Positions 1-14,000 of a stretch of DNA of 64,000 nt are shown piece after piece. Position numbers and translations under genes: made by a program. Position 1 is the stretch's first letter. Every line of letters begins with the position of its first letter. The stretch comes from Gavia stellata. Taxonomy: Eukaryota; Chordata; Aves; Gaviiformes; Gaviidae. The notes beneath the pieces were generated by a model. The model was not told the origin of the DNA. It searched no databases and saw only the letters and a list, made by a program, of their open reading frames with translations. Where the stretch lies: contig NC_082618.1 in the NCBI RefSeq assembly GCF_030936135.1, positions 6,421,034 to 6,485,033 on the forward strand, written 5' to 3'.

Positions 1-3000
1 GATATAGTGCTATCATTGCTCTTTCTAATAACTAATTGGAAAAAAATTAAACTGCAGATTTAAACAAAGGAACAAAATTGTAAATGTTGTTTCTGCACTC
101 AGTATTCTAAGGCTGAATGTTGAAAGTGCCTTCTGTCTTAAAATCTTAAACCAAATACTTTGTGTTGAACTTGGCAGGCAGAAGTGTCCTTGCTTTAAAA
201 GTGAACAAACAAACAAAATTCCCAGCAAACTTGCTGGGGATAGATGAGTATTAAGAGATCTATTTTAGTTTTTAGACTGAGAAGTGGTAGCAATATTGTT
301 TCAGTTAACTTAAATCAATGCGATAAAGGTTGAGGATGTGATTCGGAAAGTAAAATACTTGTGTTTCAGACTCTGTCACCAAAAAGTATAGGTTCAGCTA
401 CTTTCTGTAATTGGTGCTGTGCTGCTTTTTGCCCTTGTCAGCTTCTAAATATGAAGAATTCCAACTGCGTACCCATTTATTTAAAGAATTAGTTTAACTA
501 ATTTTAGGATTTTTTTTCTTAAACATGAATGTCAGAGAGACACTTATCTTGTATGGCTAAGTGGATTATAAACACTAAGTTGCTGAGGATAAACTTGACT
601 GTGAAACATGCAGTGTTCAGTAGAGAAAATAGAATTTTTAGATTGAATTCACAAAATAGTACTTAAATTACTACTGAAGTAATTTTCTGGTTTGTATCGA
701 GGATGTAGGTGGAAGCTGCTTTTATGTATAGAGTTCTGTGGTATGAGTAACATCTGTTGCATGTAACACTAAATTACTTGTCCCTCTTATCTAACAGTTC
801 TAGACAACAATTCATTAAATGCATTTTGTATTGACCAGAGTATAGTTAAAGCTTGTCTTGATGTTTAGTTCTGTCTCTCAAATGCCTTGAACTTTGATAT
901 GAGGGGACTGAATGATGTTAAACAGGTTCCTCAAGGCTTTACTTTGTTCTCTTACAAGCCTTGAGGCAATACTACTGTTTAATATGTTGTATAGATTTAT
1001 TTTGATGCATTCCTGTCATCTACACTAAGGCATCTTTTTCATCCAAGGAAGAGGTGAACACGTGCTGCCTGAAATGGTTAGTCGCAGTGCTAATATCTCA
1101 GAACAAGCAGCAATGGAGACAAGTATAATCCATGATTACTTGGTCCGATTCCTGGGTATAGTGCACACCAAAAAAAGGAAAAAAGCCCCATCAACTGAAA
1201 GTATAGGTGTTGACTAACTTCACTGTGTCTTGTGCTTGTCTGTGTGGGCATAGTCTGTTAGTTCAGTTTGTTTAGTAAAATTGTTTAGGGCCAGATTTTC
1301 AGCGGTCGCGTCTGCAGTCCTTGTTTGTGTGCCCATAGGGATCAAATGGAAATTGAGTTTGGTCTGTGGAAGAATCTGCAGCTACACTTTGTGCACGAAC
1401 TTGCAAATCTGATCCTTAATTGTGAACTCTCTTGTCTTGTGTGCTTTTCTTACAGTTACTTTTTACTGGAAGTGATTTGCTAGAAATGGCCCTAACTCTT
1501 CTACTTTCTCTCTTGTGCTTCAGAAATGCAGTTGGCCTGAATAAAGGGCAAAATAATATTAGCAATAGAAATTTAGACCTTTTTGCTTCCAGTTCTTTGA
1601 CTCTTTCCTTGTTGCTCCCAATGATAGAAACAGCATATTTCTTCCAGTAAAATGGCTCAGGTTACAATTAGTAACATGATGGAAATCAGATGAGTGCTTC
1701 ATGCAGCTGCCCCCCTGCCTGCCCCAAACTGAAACAAATGTTGTGGCAAATATGTGGTTGATATTAATTTGATGCTTACAAATCAGAAGGCAAATTCTGA
1801 GAAATTTTGAGGATACAAGAATACAGGTGAAAAAAAAGCTACTAAATAATAACCTGTCTGGCAGTGGGAGAGGGGGGCAGTATGATTACACAGATTCTGG
1901 TTGTGGTTTCAACACTCATGAGAATGGAGGGGAAAAAGTTCATAATCTACAACCAGTGGTTCTGAATTTGGGCTCCCCCCTGACCCTGGCTCTCAAAAGC
2001 TTTGTGGGGAGGGGTGAATTGGAAAGGCAAAAAGAACCTCATCCCAAAACCTGCTTAGGAATTAAACATTCCTGAAATCCTCTTACTGTAAGGTACTTGC
2101 TACTCTTAAGGCCAACGAAGCATTCAGGTCTTGTTTAGGAAATGAATGCTCTTAAAAGTTTTTAACTGTAAAGTGTTTGTAACACTAAGGCCAATGAAAC
2201 ATTCCCTACCACCTTGGATATCTAAAGTGACAACAAATCTCTTTCTTAGGAGATTTCTGCATACTGTAGTACACATTTGTCTTCTGCTGTACAGAGCCTC
2301 TTGGTTGTTCAAAAAGATTGGCGAGGTGCTTCAGGCAGCACTTGATGCTCCTAATTTATATGGGCTAAAGTCAAATGGAGATCTAATAGCTTTGGTTCTG
2401 CCAATGTTGTTTAAATGTGATCTAGACAAAACTGGTCCAGAAAAGATGAAGTATTCTGTTACCATAAAACTGTATTAAGCATGGCCTAAATATTAGGTGT
2501 TTGTTCTGTATAGTATGTTCCATCAACTATTTATTATTAGTGCTTTAAACTCCAAATTAAACATCCATTTAAATGGAGTCATTGGTCAGATGTTCCTTTT
2601 ATCAACACAGGTTGAAAGATTCTCTATTGGAAGTTTAGGATACAATTTTGCTAACAGGTAAACCAATGTAAATATGTACGAATTCTATTTGTTGCACATA
2701 ACTTTTGGTATAAAAAATAAATGTAGAAATTACCTGTGGACGTCTTGCTGCAATCATTCTTATGCTGCATTCATGCAGTCCAAACGTAAGAGCTTGAATG
2801 AACCCACTCAGAGGCCTTTTCGGACTCAGTCTGAGCCTTAGAAACTGTTTTTAAAGTCAGTACTGTAATTCTGTTTTTAGAAATGTACTAAGTTGTGGTT
2901 TTGTTCAAAGACATTGTGGTGTGTTAGCAGTAGAAGGGTTAAAGCACTTGGGTCCCCAGAGATTTCTGCAGCTTCATCGTGTCTTGCTGAATGTCGTGTG

Positions 3001-5030
3001 CACATGGGTCTGTAAAGGTTGAGCAGCGTTGACTTGAGGCTTTAACTGTTTACAGTTCTTTAAGCAACATATAAAAAAAGCCGTTAAGTATGTTATTTTT
3101 ATCGCTTCCTGCTTTCCTTGGTTCTGTAAGTCTGCTTTAACTCCACTCTGACAAGATCACAAAGTATCTGGAAACTGCTCTATGTTCTCCTGGATCTGGG
3201 TGGGAGGGAGGAAGCTTTTGGGGAAGAGTTGGATAGGCAGCTTGGGCTCACAATTGCACTGAGCTGTTAAGAACAAGCAGGAGCTAAGACTCTGAAATGT
3301 GTGCTTACCTTACGTGCGGATATTAAACTTTGCATCTGTTTTGTTGGACTGAATGGAAGTAATAGCTTTCTCTTCTGCAGCTGCAAGCCCTGTGTGTTAT
3401 CATAGGGGTCTGAGCCCTAGTTTGTAATGCGTTAACAATGTCAAATCTTTATCTGTATTTTGATGTGGCAGCTGTTGGTATGTCATGTCTGTTGAAATGG
3501 GGAAGAAAATGGTTTAAAAAAATTGTATCTAGAGATCGAGAAGTTGAAAGGACTTCTGGCCGTTCTGGTAGTGGGCTTAAATACGGTACTCTTACACCAT
3601 GGTACATTTGAGCAAGTGTCTTTTTACTGTGGATAGACATCTATATTCTGGGGTTTTAGTTATATAGCAAAATCTGTAAACCTAACATGGTATAACCATA
3701 AGGAATGTTGATAGTATGTTTCTTCTTTTCCCTTAAAAATTTAAGAAAAATTGTTTTGAAGTCTGCAGTAAAGATGTATGTCCTTATTCTGCATGTGGCA
3801 GTGTGGAAAGTGGTGTTGGTTTTTAATGTATCATCCCATCTAAAGGAAAGAGAATTTGGTCACCACACAACATAAGAGCAAATATTTTCTTTATATTGGC
3901 AGATGTTTTGGTCATTTTCTTGAGGTACTATCAGAAGAGCCAGTTGCAGAAAAAGCAGTCATAGCAACAGTATCACACAGTATCAGTGAATCGGAGTAAC
4001 AAAACTACGTAATTGTGCCAACTTCCAAAATTCGGTAAGCAGCCTACAATCTTGTGGTTCTGCTATGGGTGATGCTGCTCTTGGGACAACCCTGTGGTGC
4101 TGCAGTAAGAAGGTTGCAGACTGAGTGCTCTGAGCTCTTCTGTGAGTATTGGCACAATCTGTTACTGTCTAAAGCCTGGCCTTCAGAGTCCTCTAAGACT
4201 GGTGTGTGGCCTGAAAGGGATGTTACTACCCTACATTACTGGCTAAAGTAGCGTGTGTACATTAATTTACACATTGTCCTACCCCAGAATGCTTCAGGCA
4301 AGGTTTAGATCAAATTTACCCTCTAGAATACTATTACTGTAGTACATAGTGGCAGTTTAATATGAAGGAAGCTCTTCAATGCCGGAAGGTAAAACCGCAT
4401 CTAATAGCGGCAGTTCTGGTACTGTGACTAAAATAAATAGTTTTAAGCAAAGTTCAGTTAATGTAGTACCTACCTATCTAACATATTCCACCTTGCTGCT
4501 GCAGTGTGAATTCCATACTGTATTGGAGTATGTTGGGTATCCTCACGGAAGTGGTGGTTCATCCACTTCCTGAATGCTGTGAACTCTCAGAATTTCTCAG
4601 CCAGCCACATATACTCTGGCCAGCAAGAGAAGCTATAGAAGTTGTGCTCGTCAGTAATCCTGTGGACAATTTGCTGTGATCTGAGTAGTGTAACTTAGGG
4701 GAGTATAACTGGAAAACCTCATTTGCATTGGAAGGATGTGATGTTCATTTAGTGTAACTTGGATGTTTAAGTCTTCGGCATTGATTTGTATCATGTAATA
4801 TAATTTTTTTTGCCATAAACAGATACCTCAGTCAGGATCTCTAACTTCAGCTCTTTGAAACTCTGAATATTCATTTTACTACCTGGAAACAGGAAGCCTA
4901 CAGACATGGCTAAGCATAGGAAACTAGTGTTTCTGATCTGCTTTGTATCATAGTAACTACTTCAGGTGGACTAGAAATTGCATTAGACTTGCAAGACTTG
5001 AGTCAGGCATAAATATTATTTAAACAGAAA
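1..5030. other. AT-rich region without a recognised gene
   Basis: No exon of a known protein was recognised on either strand. Open frames are short and unsupported by splice context. An AATAAA at about 2716-2721 on the plus strand follows AT-rich, mRNA-like sequence. In mammals the neighbour beyond the GUSB 3' end is VKORC1L1, transcribed towards GUSB, so part of this stretch could be a long 3' UTR of that gene. That is inference from synteny only; no VKORC1L1 coding sequence was seen. Confidence 0.3.
2087..2205. repeat. imperfect direct repeat, two units about 79 bp apart
   Basis: The stretch at 2087-2128 recurs in diverged form at 2166-2205. Both begin CTGTAA and contain AAGGCCAA followed by a GAAGCATTC or GAAACATTC block. 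It looks like an old local tandem duplication. No function is evident. Confidence 0.5.
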
Positions 5031-5036
5031 TTTAAT
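5031..5036 (-). promoter_or_regulatory. possible GUSB polyadenylation signal (ATTAAA)
   Basis: ATTAAA is read on the minus strand about 43 bases past the GUSB stop codon. It is the commonest variant of the AATAAA signal. An AATAAA also occurs just inside the end of the coding exon near 5107, so this site is the more plausible of the two, but other signals further downstream cannot be excluded. Confidence 0.35.
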
Positions 5037-5078
5037 GAACAAGTTCAGCATAGTACCCAGTCACTATACCTTTTGATT

Positions 5079-8000
5079 TCATTTTAGAAAGAGGGTATGT
5101 GATTTTATTATAGGAGGAAGACAGCTTGATTCATTTGCAATCTTCCAGTATCTTTCTCTAAGAACAAATGCAGCTGATTTGGGCTGTCGTTGGCGGGTAA
5201 ATATTCCTTTCTTGTTCCCCAAAACACGTGTGGTCCCTGTAAAGAAGTTATAAAATAAAGCAAGTATATATAAAATACTTTTATATCCCCTACTGTGAAC
5301 TGTTACGATGTATGTACGTACTAAATCAGGTTAGGTGGAAGAGACCTATGCACTTTGTTCTACACATAGTCAGGTACAACAGGGAACTTGGCAGATGTAA
5401 TTTGCGTCATCTTGGCAAGATTAATTGATGTAACTGAGCAATATAGCTGCAATTCATTGTATTTACAACTGATAGGTTGATGACAGTTAATTTGGGTGTG
5501 CCCATTAATCAGTATTGATCAGTATTTATATTGACTGCTATTAGTTCCACCTTGAAATTTGATGGTGAAAATGTTGATGACTAACTGTTTGACTGTACTG
5601 TCCTTTAGTGGTGTCCATGTCCTTTCTGCCTATTTTACTTTTCAGAGGAAACTAGAAAAGATGATCACAACACGTAGAGAGACTGGAACTGCATATGTGT
5701 ATGTGAACTTGTCTACATTTTCTCCATCCTCCTATTTGAAACTAATAGTACTTTTCTGACTACTCCTCTGTGATGACTTAGCTTTCTAATACCTATATTG
5801 GTGCTCTACAGATTATTCTTAATGGTGTTTCTCTGCCTGAGATTAACACTGACTGTTCACCACCCTAACTCACTGCAGGTGGCATATGCATAACTGGTTC
5901 CTTACTAGTCTCCTTCTGAGTCAGAATAGTTTTAATTTCTCTGTGACTGTCTGCACTGTAGATCAAGGAATGCCCCATACTTTGCGAATGCACTTAATTA
6001 TTAATAGTGGATGGAGTGTCATGGTAAGACTGTTGTCTACCAGTGTGGCATCTGGTCCTCTATTGCTAAACCTCTATACCAAGTTAATAATATGTGATTT
6101 AAGGTGCTCTGTTACTAAGGGCAGTTGTAGATGAAATATGAAGCAAGTGAGACACATCCCTAATAGCTAACTGAAGCTCTGAATTGAGGATGGCCAAGAA
6201 ATAAAATAATCCAGGTCTGCTCACAAGCTTCCCTTGCATTCCGCCCTAGCGCATTGTCTCGTGTTCTGGGTAGCATCTTTGCAGGTGGGACATCTAGGAG
6301 CTCAGGCTAGAGAGAGGATGCGTGAAGTACAGGCAGGACCTTCCCTCGTGGCTCTGGCTGTGCTGGACTACCAGCTATGCTCTAGCTTGGTAAGTGGAGG
6401 GCCCTTTTGTCCTACCCTACAGCACAATATTCTTTTGTGTGTCATAAACCATTTCAAAACTTGCAGGGAGGATGGAGACTTGTTTGGAATATAAATGCAA
6501 GCTTACCTTGATTAGTCATGAAATCTGCAAAATTCCATACGAGCTCCCCAATCACATACTCTTTCCTCTTTTTGTCAAAAACGGAATGGTACTCTCTTAG
6601 CATAGCTTTCTGATATTCCTCGCTGAACATAAGAGGTGGATCCTACAGCCAGGAAAAAGAGGTGGCCTTGAATGAAGGTGACAGTTAATCTCAGCAAAGG
6701 CTCCATATGTTAACTTCTTATTTACTGGGGACCTGCTTCCTGAAGACAAGCTTTACAATTGCTTGGTCTTCTCGTTGCCGCTGCATTAAGAACGGCTATT
6801 TAATGAAGATTAGCAACTACAAAAATTGCAAGGGGAAACTTCACACATAAAATACAAATGTAATGCCAGGTATACTTGGGGGGAGTCTGTGGTCTTGCTT
6901 GATAACGGTGCTTTATCATGATAGGTATGAGTGCCCTTCTGTGCAGGACAGCATCATGAAATTAATGTCTAGTCTCCAGTGTCCTATCTTCTACTAATTA
7001 CGCATCTTCTACAAATGCCAAAGTACAGATTTCGGAGTGCTTGGTGCTTTTAGTCAAAGATAAAAACTCCTCTTCAGGTAGAATTTAACCTTTGTTAGTC
7101 AGTGGCAAAGCTCATTGATTTCAGTGGAGCAGGATTACAATCTTGGAGTCTTTCAGACACTTAAAAGCTAATGCATCTCAAAACTAAATAGTCAGGCTCA
7201 ATGGTACCCATCTCTTCTAATTACATTTTTCTGACTCTGTAAGAAGAGCAGGGTGCTTTTTCCACCTAGAGTGTCTAAAACACTTACACTGTGAAGTCCA
7301 GGAACCGAGTCTGCTCCATATTCACTCTGGATAATGGGTTTTTGGTAGGTTTTATACCAGTTCTCAAACTGTATTGTGAGTTGTAGTGGAATAACTTCCA
7401 GATGGCCTGGGTCGTGATACCAGGAGAAGTAGCTATTTACGCAAATTACATCCACATAAGGAGCCTACAAAAAACAAGGTGAGAGTGTTTTGTCACAGAA
7501 CTCAAGAGAGACAACCTTCACTCATAAAGCTAAATCCTCCTCTTGGTTTGTTTCATGGAATCCAGTTTTATTACTCACAAAGTCTTTTCCCTCATCACTC
7601 AGGCCCTGCCAACATGACATCTTTCCCAGAAGAAAAGGCAAGATAAACTTAACAAGCTAACAGCATATTAACTTGGCATTGTTCTTAGAGGCTTAGGAAG
7701 TCACAGCAAAGAGTTAGACAAGATCAACCCATTTCATCCTCAGGTTTGTTAAAAGTTTTTGAGTTTCCAAGATGTCTCTGGCTTGCTGGTACATTTAGAT
7801 GTACTTTTTGAGTATTGGAATGTGATTATCAAGTTAGTGGTCAAATATTTTGACTAGGAACTAAATTTGTGCATCAGTGGTGCAATACTAAGACTAAGCA
7901 TTCTGCAAGTTATATGCCATTTCTACCACATGGACAGTATGATAAAAGGGCACAAAGCCCACTAAAGATAAAATGATGTTGTATGTAACTTGTTCAATGT

Positions 8001-11000
8001 TCTCTTAACATTTTTTGTAATAAAAGGAAAAAAAAAGTTCTAATCATATCAGTGTTTGAGATCTGTTCTTTGGTTTTGTCTTCCTGTGTCTCCTCAAGCT
8101 GGTCAGAACATGCTCGTGGGGATGGGATGTCAGAGTCGGTGTGCGCATGCCTGATGAAACAGCAATACCCAAGAGCAGATCCCTGCTGGGTACCTTCAAA
8201 ACTATGGCCACCAGTTTTATTGTTCCGGGGTGGGGAGTAACAGACCTCTCAGTTTCAGAACGACATTCCTGCTAACTGTAGGACAGCTTGAAGGAAACAC
8301 AAAGTGTACCCTGTAACAGGGATGTGGTAGTATCGTGTACCTACTAACTCACCTCCTAGAAGTGTTTATTGTACAGTAGGGGCAAGTATTATAAAGCCAT
8401 CTTGAAAAAATAAAAATTACATAGGAACTACCCTGGGAACAAATTTATGTGGGTTAAAGATCCTTTGTTCATGCTATGGCCAGCTTAAGGCATAGACATC
8501 CAAGAAAAGTGCCTTTTGGTTATTTATACAGCTCTAGGACTTTAATTATGAAGCTGGAAGAGCATTTAGGTTATTCAACACTAACAGACATCTGCTAAAG
8601 AAGATCTAGAGCAGTTTAAAGCAGGAATTAAAGTAAAGCTTCCTTCCTTTAGACTTCCACGAGGGCTGTTAGCATTTTTAAGAGGTTTAAGCTTTGGTTT
8701 AATCAAGTGAAAACCCTGAGCATTAGTAACACAATCAATGGAGTAGATGCATGACAATGTTAATGGAATCCAGGGATCTGATCCTCCATACTTCACTCAA
8801 GACAAAGAACTGTTCTTCTGTCTTACGGATTTTTATTTTTTTTTCAGCTGGACTACAACTGCAGTATAAGGTGCTTTGCACTAAAAATCTAAGTTTTCTT
8901 CTGCCTCTCCCTGTTTAAATATCTCCAGTAAATTTGGGGAGGTGGGGGGAAAGGACTGTAAAACAAATGACAAGAAGAGGAAATTTAAGGTATGAATTTA
9001 AGAAAAAGCTAGAAAATAAAGTAAACTTACACCACGATCAAGAGCGTAATTAGCATCTGTCACAAAGGTTACTGGTCTGGAGGGATCAAGAGCTTTAGTG
9101 TGAGCTATCACTGTCCTGTTTGCAAACAGTAAAGCAAGAGTTCAACAACAGCATGGAGAAGCACAGCCCCATTTCCCCAAGCTCTCTGTCCCTTCACCCT
9201 CCCTCAGACACTTGGAGCTGCTTTTGATTTAGCAGGCAGAGTATTTTTAATTAAATAGTGTAGGATACTTAGTGATCATCTGCTATAAAGTGCCTGCAAT
9301 TCTAGCCAGTTCTGCACGAGTATAAATATCATGGCAAAGAGACCTTTATCTGTCACAAAGTTGGTTGCTATCCCACCTGAAAAAAAGAGTGGAAATACAC
9401 CAAATGCAGGCATGTTCATTTGTCTGTTGGTGCCAGCAGCTTGCAAGTTGGTGAAGGGACAGTGAGTTTGGTCATGAAAATGTGAGAAGGGTAGTGGGAA
9501 GTTTCTGAGCAACTCTTGGGCTGTGTTCCTGGAAAAGCACGAGGCCCTAACCCTACACCACAGCATGCAGAGCAGTCAAAGACTGGCTGCTTTTGCGGAA
9601 ACCCTGAATGAGGGAGATGAGACAGAGAATGGGAAGGTCAAGCTCTGCTGCTACCTCAACATTGCAGGAGGGTGGTGGATCGTTCTGAAGAACCTTTTAA
9701 TGCACCTACAGCTACTAGGGACAGTCTGCTACCCCATTAGAGAGATGACTCTTGGCTATCCAAAGCTTAAAGCTCTTTCTTTAAAAATAAAACCAAAGGG
9801 TCTGTAGGGATTTGGAGCAGTGGCTTTGAAGTGGGGTGTCACAATCCCTTGCAGAACAAATAACTAGCACTAACTGAAGAACCTTGTCTTCAGAATTAAA
9901 GGCCCAATATTTTACAACTTTGCTGTAATTCTCAGACTTAAAGAATTTAAGATTCTTCTTCCATTGGTAACAAGGAATGTCCTGTTACCATCAGGTCTGC
10001 TTTTACTTGAACCTCAGGTTGAGAAGAGATGCTCAGACCAAACTGACTCCTGGTAATTTTGCAGAGGCTTACTGGTTCAGAAACAACAGGTTGAGACCGT
10101 TGCGTGGTTCTGAACATCACATACAGCAGTTTTGCTTTTAGTTTGCATCTGCAGGTACTGTTTCAGGGTTCCCAAAAAACTGCTTGCCTTCTCTTCACTA
10201 CTTCTCTATGCCATCCCAAAGGAAGATGCATCATCTGCCAAGATTCAAGCCTCAGCTCTGTGTACAAGCGGACGCACTTACTTAAAGTAGTAGGCTGCTG
10301 GGGGCAGCTCCGATGCCGGCTCGTTGGCTACTGACCACATCACAACTGAGGGTCTGTTCTTATCCCTGCGGATCAGCTCCTCCATCACAACAAGATGATG
10401 CTGCAGAGACCTGTTCCCAAAGCTCTCGCTTAAAGATAAAAGGAAGCGAGACCCGGTGAGGTGAGGGTATAAAATCCATCCCCTTTGCCTCTCCCTGTGA
10501 GAACTTGAGCCTCTGGGGTGTATAAGCACAGCTGAGTCTTAACACTGAATACGGCTTCTGCCCTATTTCCCCAAACCCTGCTGCACAGTTCAGGGCTGTG
10601 GTTTGGGCTCATTAATCAAGTCAGGCCAAATGACGCGATGGCCATGTGGCAAAACGCCCGCCGGTTGCCCAACCGCACTAGGCACACGTGGCGCAACGGG
10701 CCGATTTCTAAATAGAGCAAAGTACTTCCATTATCAGAACAACGGGCGCTGCGGGACGGGAGGGGGATGCTGTGGCAGGGATGAACATAGAAGGAAGGGG
10801 AAGGGTCCTTGGAGCGATTGCTTACGGCATTTTAATCCCCACTCCCGGGCACTCGTCGATCACCACGATGCCGTAGGCATCGCACAGGTCCATGATCTCC
10901 TCGGCGTAGGGGTAGTGGCTGGTGCGGAAAGAGTTTGCCCCCAGCCAGCGCAGCAGGTTGAAATCCTTCATGACCAGGGGCCAGTCGAGGCCTTTGCCAC

Positions 11001-14000
11001 GAATCTGGGGGGGAGAGACATCGCACCCTGTCACACTGATGGGCCGGGGCTTCTCCTCACACATTAGCTGGGCACCACCTCTTTCCTTCTCGCTCCCAGA
11101 GCGTTTCCAGCCTCGGGTACCATTTCTAGCTGGCTGCACCACCTCTCCGTGCAGTGTTTGCCTTTCTGAGGGGCACTGCCACAGGCACACCCAGACCCCA
11201 GCTTTGGAGAAGCAGAGGGGACGGCGGTTGCAGGCAAGCTGCCGGTACTGCTGCTGCCCCGCCCGGGGCCGCCCTCTCCCTCCCTTTCACAGGTGTTATC
11301 CATGAGGCAGGCTGGGGAGGACAGGGTGAAGGAGGACCCCGGACCAGCGGGGCTCTGCTTCTCCCTCAGAGGAGAGCCCGCGCTCGCCGCCCCTGAGGTG
11401 AGCGGCTCGGGGCGGGGGGATGCTCTGCTCCCCCCCTCAGAGAGGAGCCCGCCGCCCCTGAGGTGAGCGGCTTGGCGGGCGGCTCGAGGAGGCTCTGCTC
11501 CCCCCTCAGAGAGGAGCCCGCGCTCGCCGGCGCCGCGAGGGAGGAGCGCCCGCCGGCCCTGAGGTGAGCAGCTTGGCGGGCGGCTCGGGGGGGGACGGGG
11601 CGGCTTTGCCCGGCGGGGACGGAGCCTCTGGCGCGGCCGCGGGGCCTCCCTGTGGCCGGGCCGCGCCTCGCAGCCCTGTGGCTCCTCCTCGCTGGAGACT
11701 TTGTCCCCGGCGTTTCCCGGGATGGGGAAACTGAGAGCCGAAAGCCACGGCCGGGAGATGGTTTAGCTCCTCTGCCAGCACATCCCGGGCTTGCCCATGT
11801 GCTCTGAGAGAGATAACTGGGCACGGTGTCCTCTTAAAGCTGGCAAAAAGTTCACCCCAGCCCCCCGGCAGCTCCTGGCCTGGGAGAAGGGTGTGAGGAA
11901 ATGGGTGGAGAGGGGAGGTGAGTGTGGGCACTGCCTCAGTGGCACAAAGCGAGGTGCCATTAGGTGCCCCCACCATGGGCGCTGCGCACTTACGTCAGCG
12001 TCTTCGTGCTTGTTGACGCCGTGGAAGTAGAAGGGCCTGCCGTTGATGAGGAACTGCGTGCTGGTGACATGGACGGTGCGGATGCCAACCAGGAGTGTGT
12101 ACACGTCCTCCAGCAACACCCCATTTGCCTGCGCCTGCATTTTCACCTGGATTTCCAAAGGGGAGACGTAAGTGACATGCTGGGCTTTGCAAGGATGCCC
12201 TGTCCTCCCCCCCCCGTGTGTAAGGGCTATCCTGACCACCCATCCGTTTCCCAGCACTGTCTCAGTATGCTGCCTGCTCCTCACCACTGCTTCAGCTGAT
12301 TCCTGTGGTCCCCATGTACCTCCTCAGGGAAGGAGTAGTCTGACTAAATAGAAAATAGAAATCCAAGCTGGGGAAGCTGAAGGATGACGAATGAACCCTG
12401 GATGACCCTTTTGGGGCTTGCCCACACTAAGAGCTTCAGTTTCTTTTCCTCTTACTCATCTGGGCCATTTCATCCCCCCAGGCAAGGCAGCGGTACACCT
12501 CTTCTGCCCTGTACCTTGATACCAGGCAATGACTGAAAGGTCATCTGCTCACAAGAGCTATGAACCTGAACCCCTGGAAACTGACAGCAGCTCATCTGCC
12601 CTAATTCCTGCATCTAAACGTCACTACTCATCCTTAACTCACAGAGTCTTCCAGGCTAGCGCTATTGATGCTGAACTCTTGTCTTGCAGAGTGGGAAGAA
12701 AGCTGATTGCATGGCAAAACATGTGGAAGAGGTTAGCAGCCTGTTCCTCAGAGACTCTCCGCTTTTGCGGTATCTCCTCCCCTGTATTGTCCCAAACGGT
12801 CCTTTTGCAAGGGATGGATTGGGCCCTAAATGTGAAGGGCAAGCATCGGAGAGAGCATATGTGCACTCCAGGCATGCCCCCCCCGCCCCCCCCTTCTCAC
12901 CGACAGACCTTTCAGTTCAGCATCCAGGAAGCTGGCAAAGCTTGATTTGATTACTGTGTAATTAGCAATGCCACTCTGGTCATGTGAACAGGATCCATGA
13001 GAGAAGATAAGTACGGAAGATGGTCCATATGGCAGTTCCTTAACCCTATTAGACAGTCAGAGGAAACACACACAGAAAGGAAGAAATGTCACTCTTGCCT
13101 CTAAGGAGTAGCGGTATCCAGGGTTCTCGTGCATCAGGTAAGGCCACCAAAGGTTTGGGTTCAGGACTTTTAGCTCTCCAGCTGGCCCATCACCTGTAGC
13201 AACCACTTTCCCTTCCTGGTCACGTAAACTCAGGGACAAGGAATAGAGTTTGCTGCCAACAACCGACACCTGATATTGCACCATTGCTGGTTCAAAGGAA
13301 ACAAAAGACAATCAGAGACTGCCATGAAAGGGAAAATACATGCATCAAATGTTGGAGGGTTTTCACATACAGCAGCATTAAAAAACGGGGAGATGTAGAA
13401 CAACAACGGAGCGGCATGAATTGAATGTAAGAAGCATGACCTGTCTGCCAGGAAGTTTCCTGATTTGTGTATCACACAATGCTGTTACTTAGAGATAATC
13501 CTGCTTTAAGTGGCAGGAAGGCTGCTCCTACTGAGAAATTCTACTTCAAGAAACACCTGATCATCCTTTCATTGTAACAGTAGTCTCTTGCAAGCACTTC
13601 TTTTTTTCTTATTGCTTCTGAAATCTTTACCTTATTCTTGCAGCTGCTGAGCTGTGCAATAGACCAGCTCAGGTTCAAGGAAAAAGCCACTATGAAACAA
13701 ATTCAATTGGACCTTTGCAGGATATTTTCTCTGCTGCCCTTGTCATCTCCATTTGGAGCCCGAGGTAGCTGCTGTAATTGTTCTGGACCTACCAACACTC
13801 TCTGATGAAGTAGTTGTCACAGTAATATCATCTATGTAGACAGAAGGAGTGGTGTAAAGCACAACCGGGCGATGGATTCCAGCATAATTAAAGAAATCAA
13901 ACCTGATGTTCTGTACAAAATAGTTCTTGGGATACCTGAGTGAGCAAGACAGGAGAAATGGCTACATTATGTTTCATTACACAAGAGCTGAAGGCAGCAT

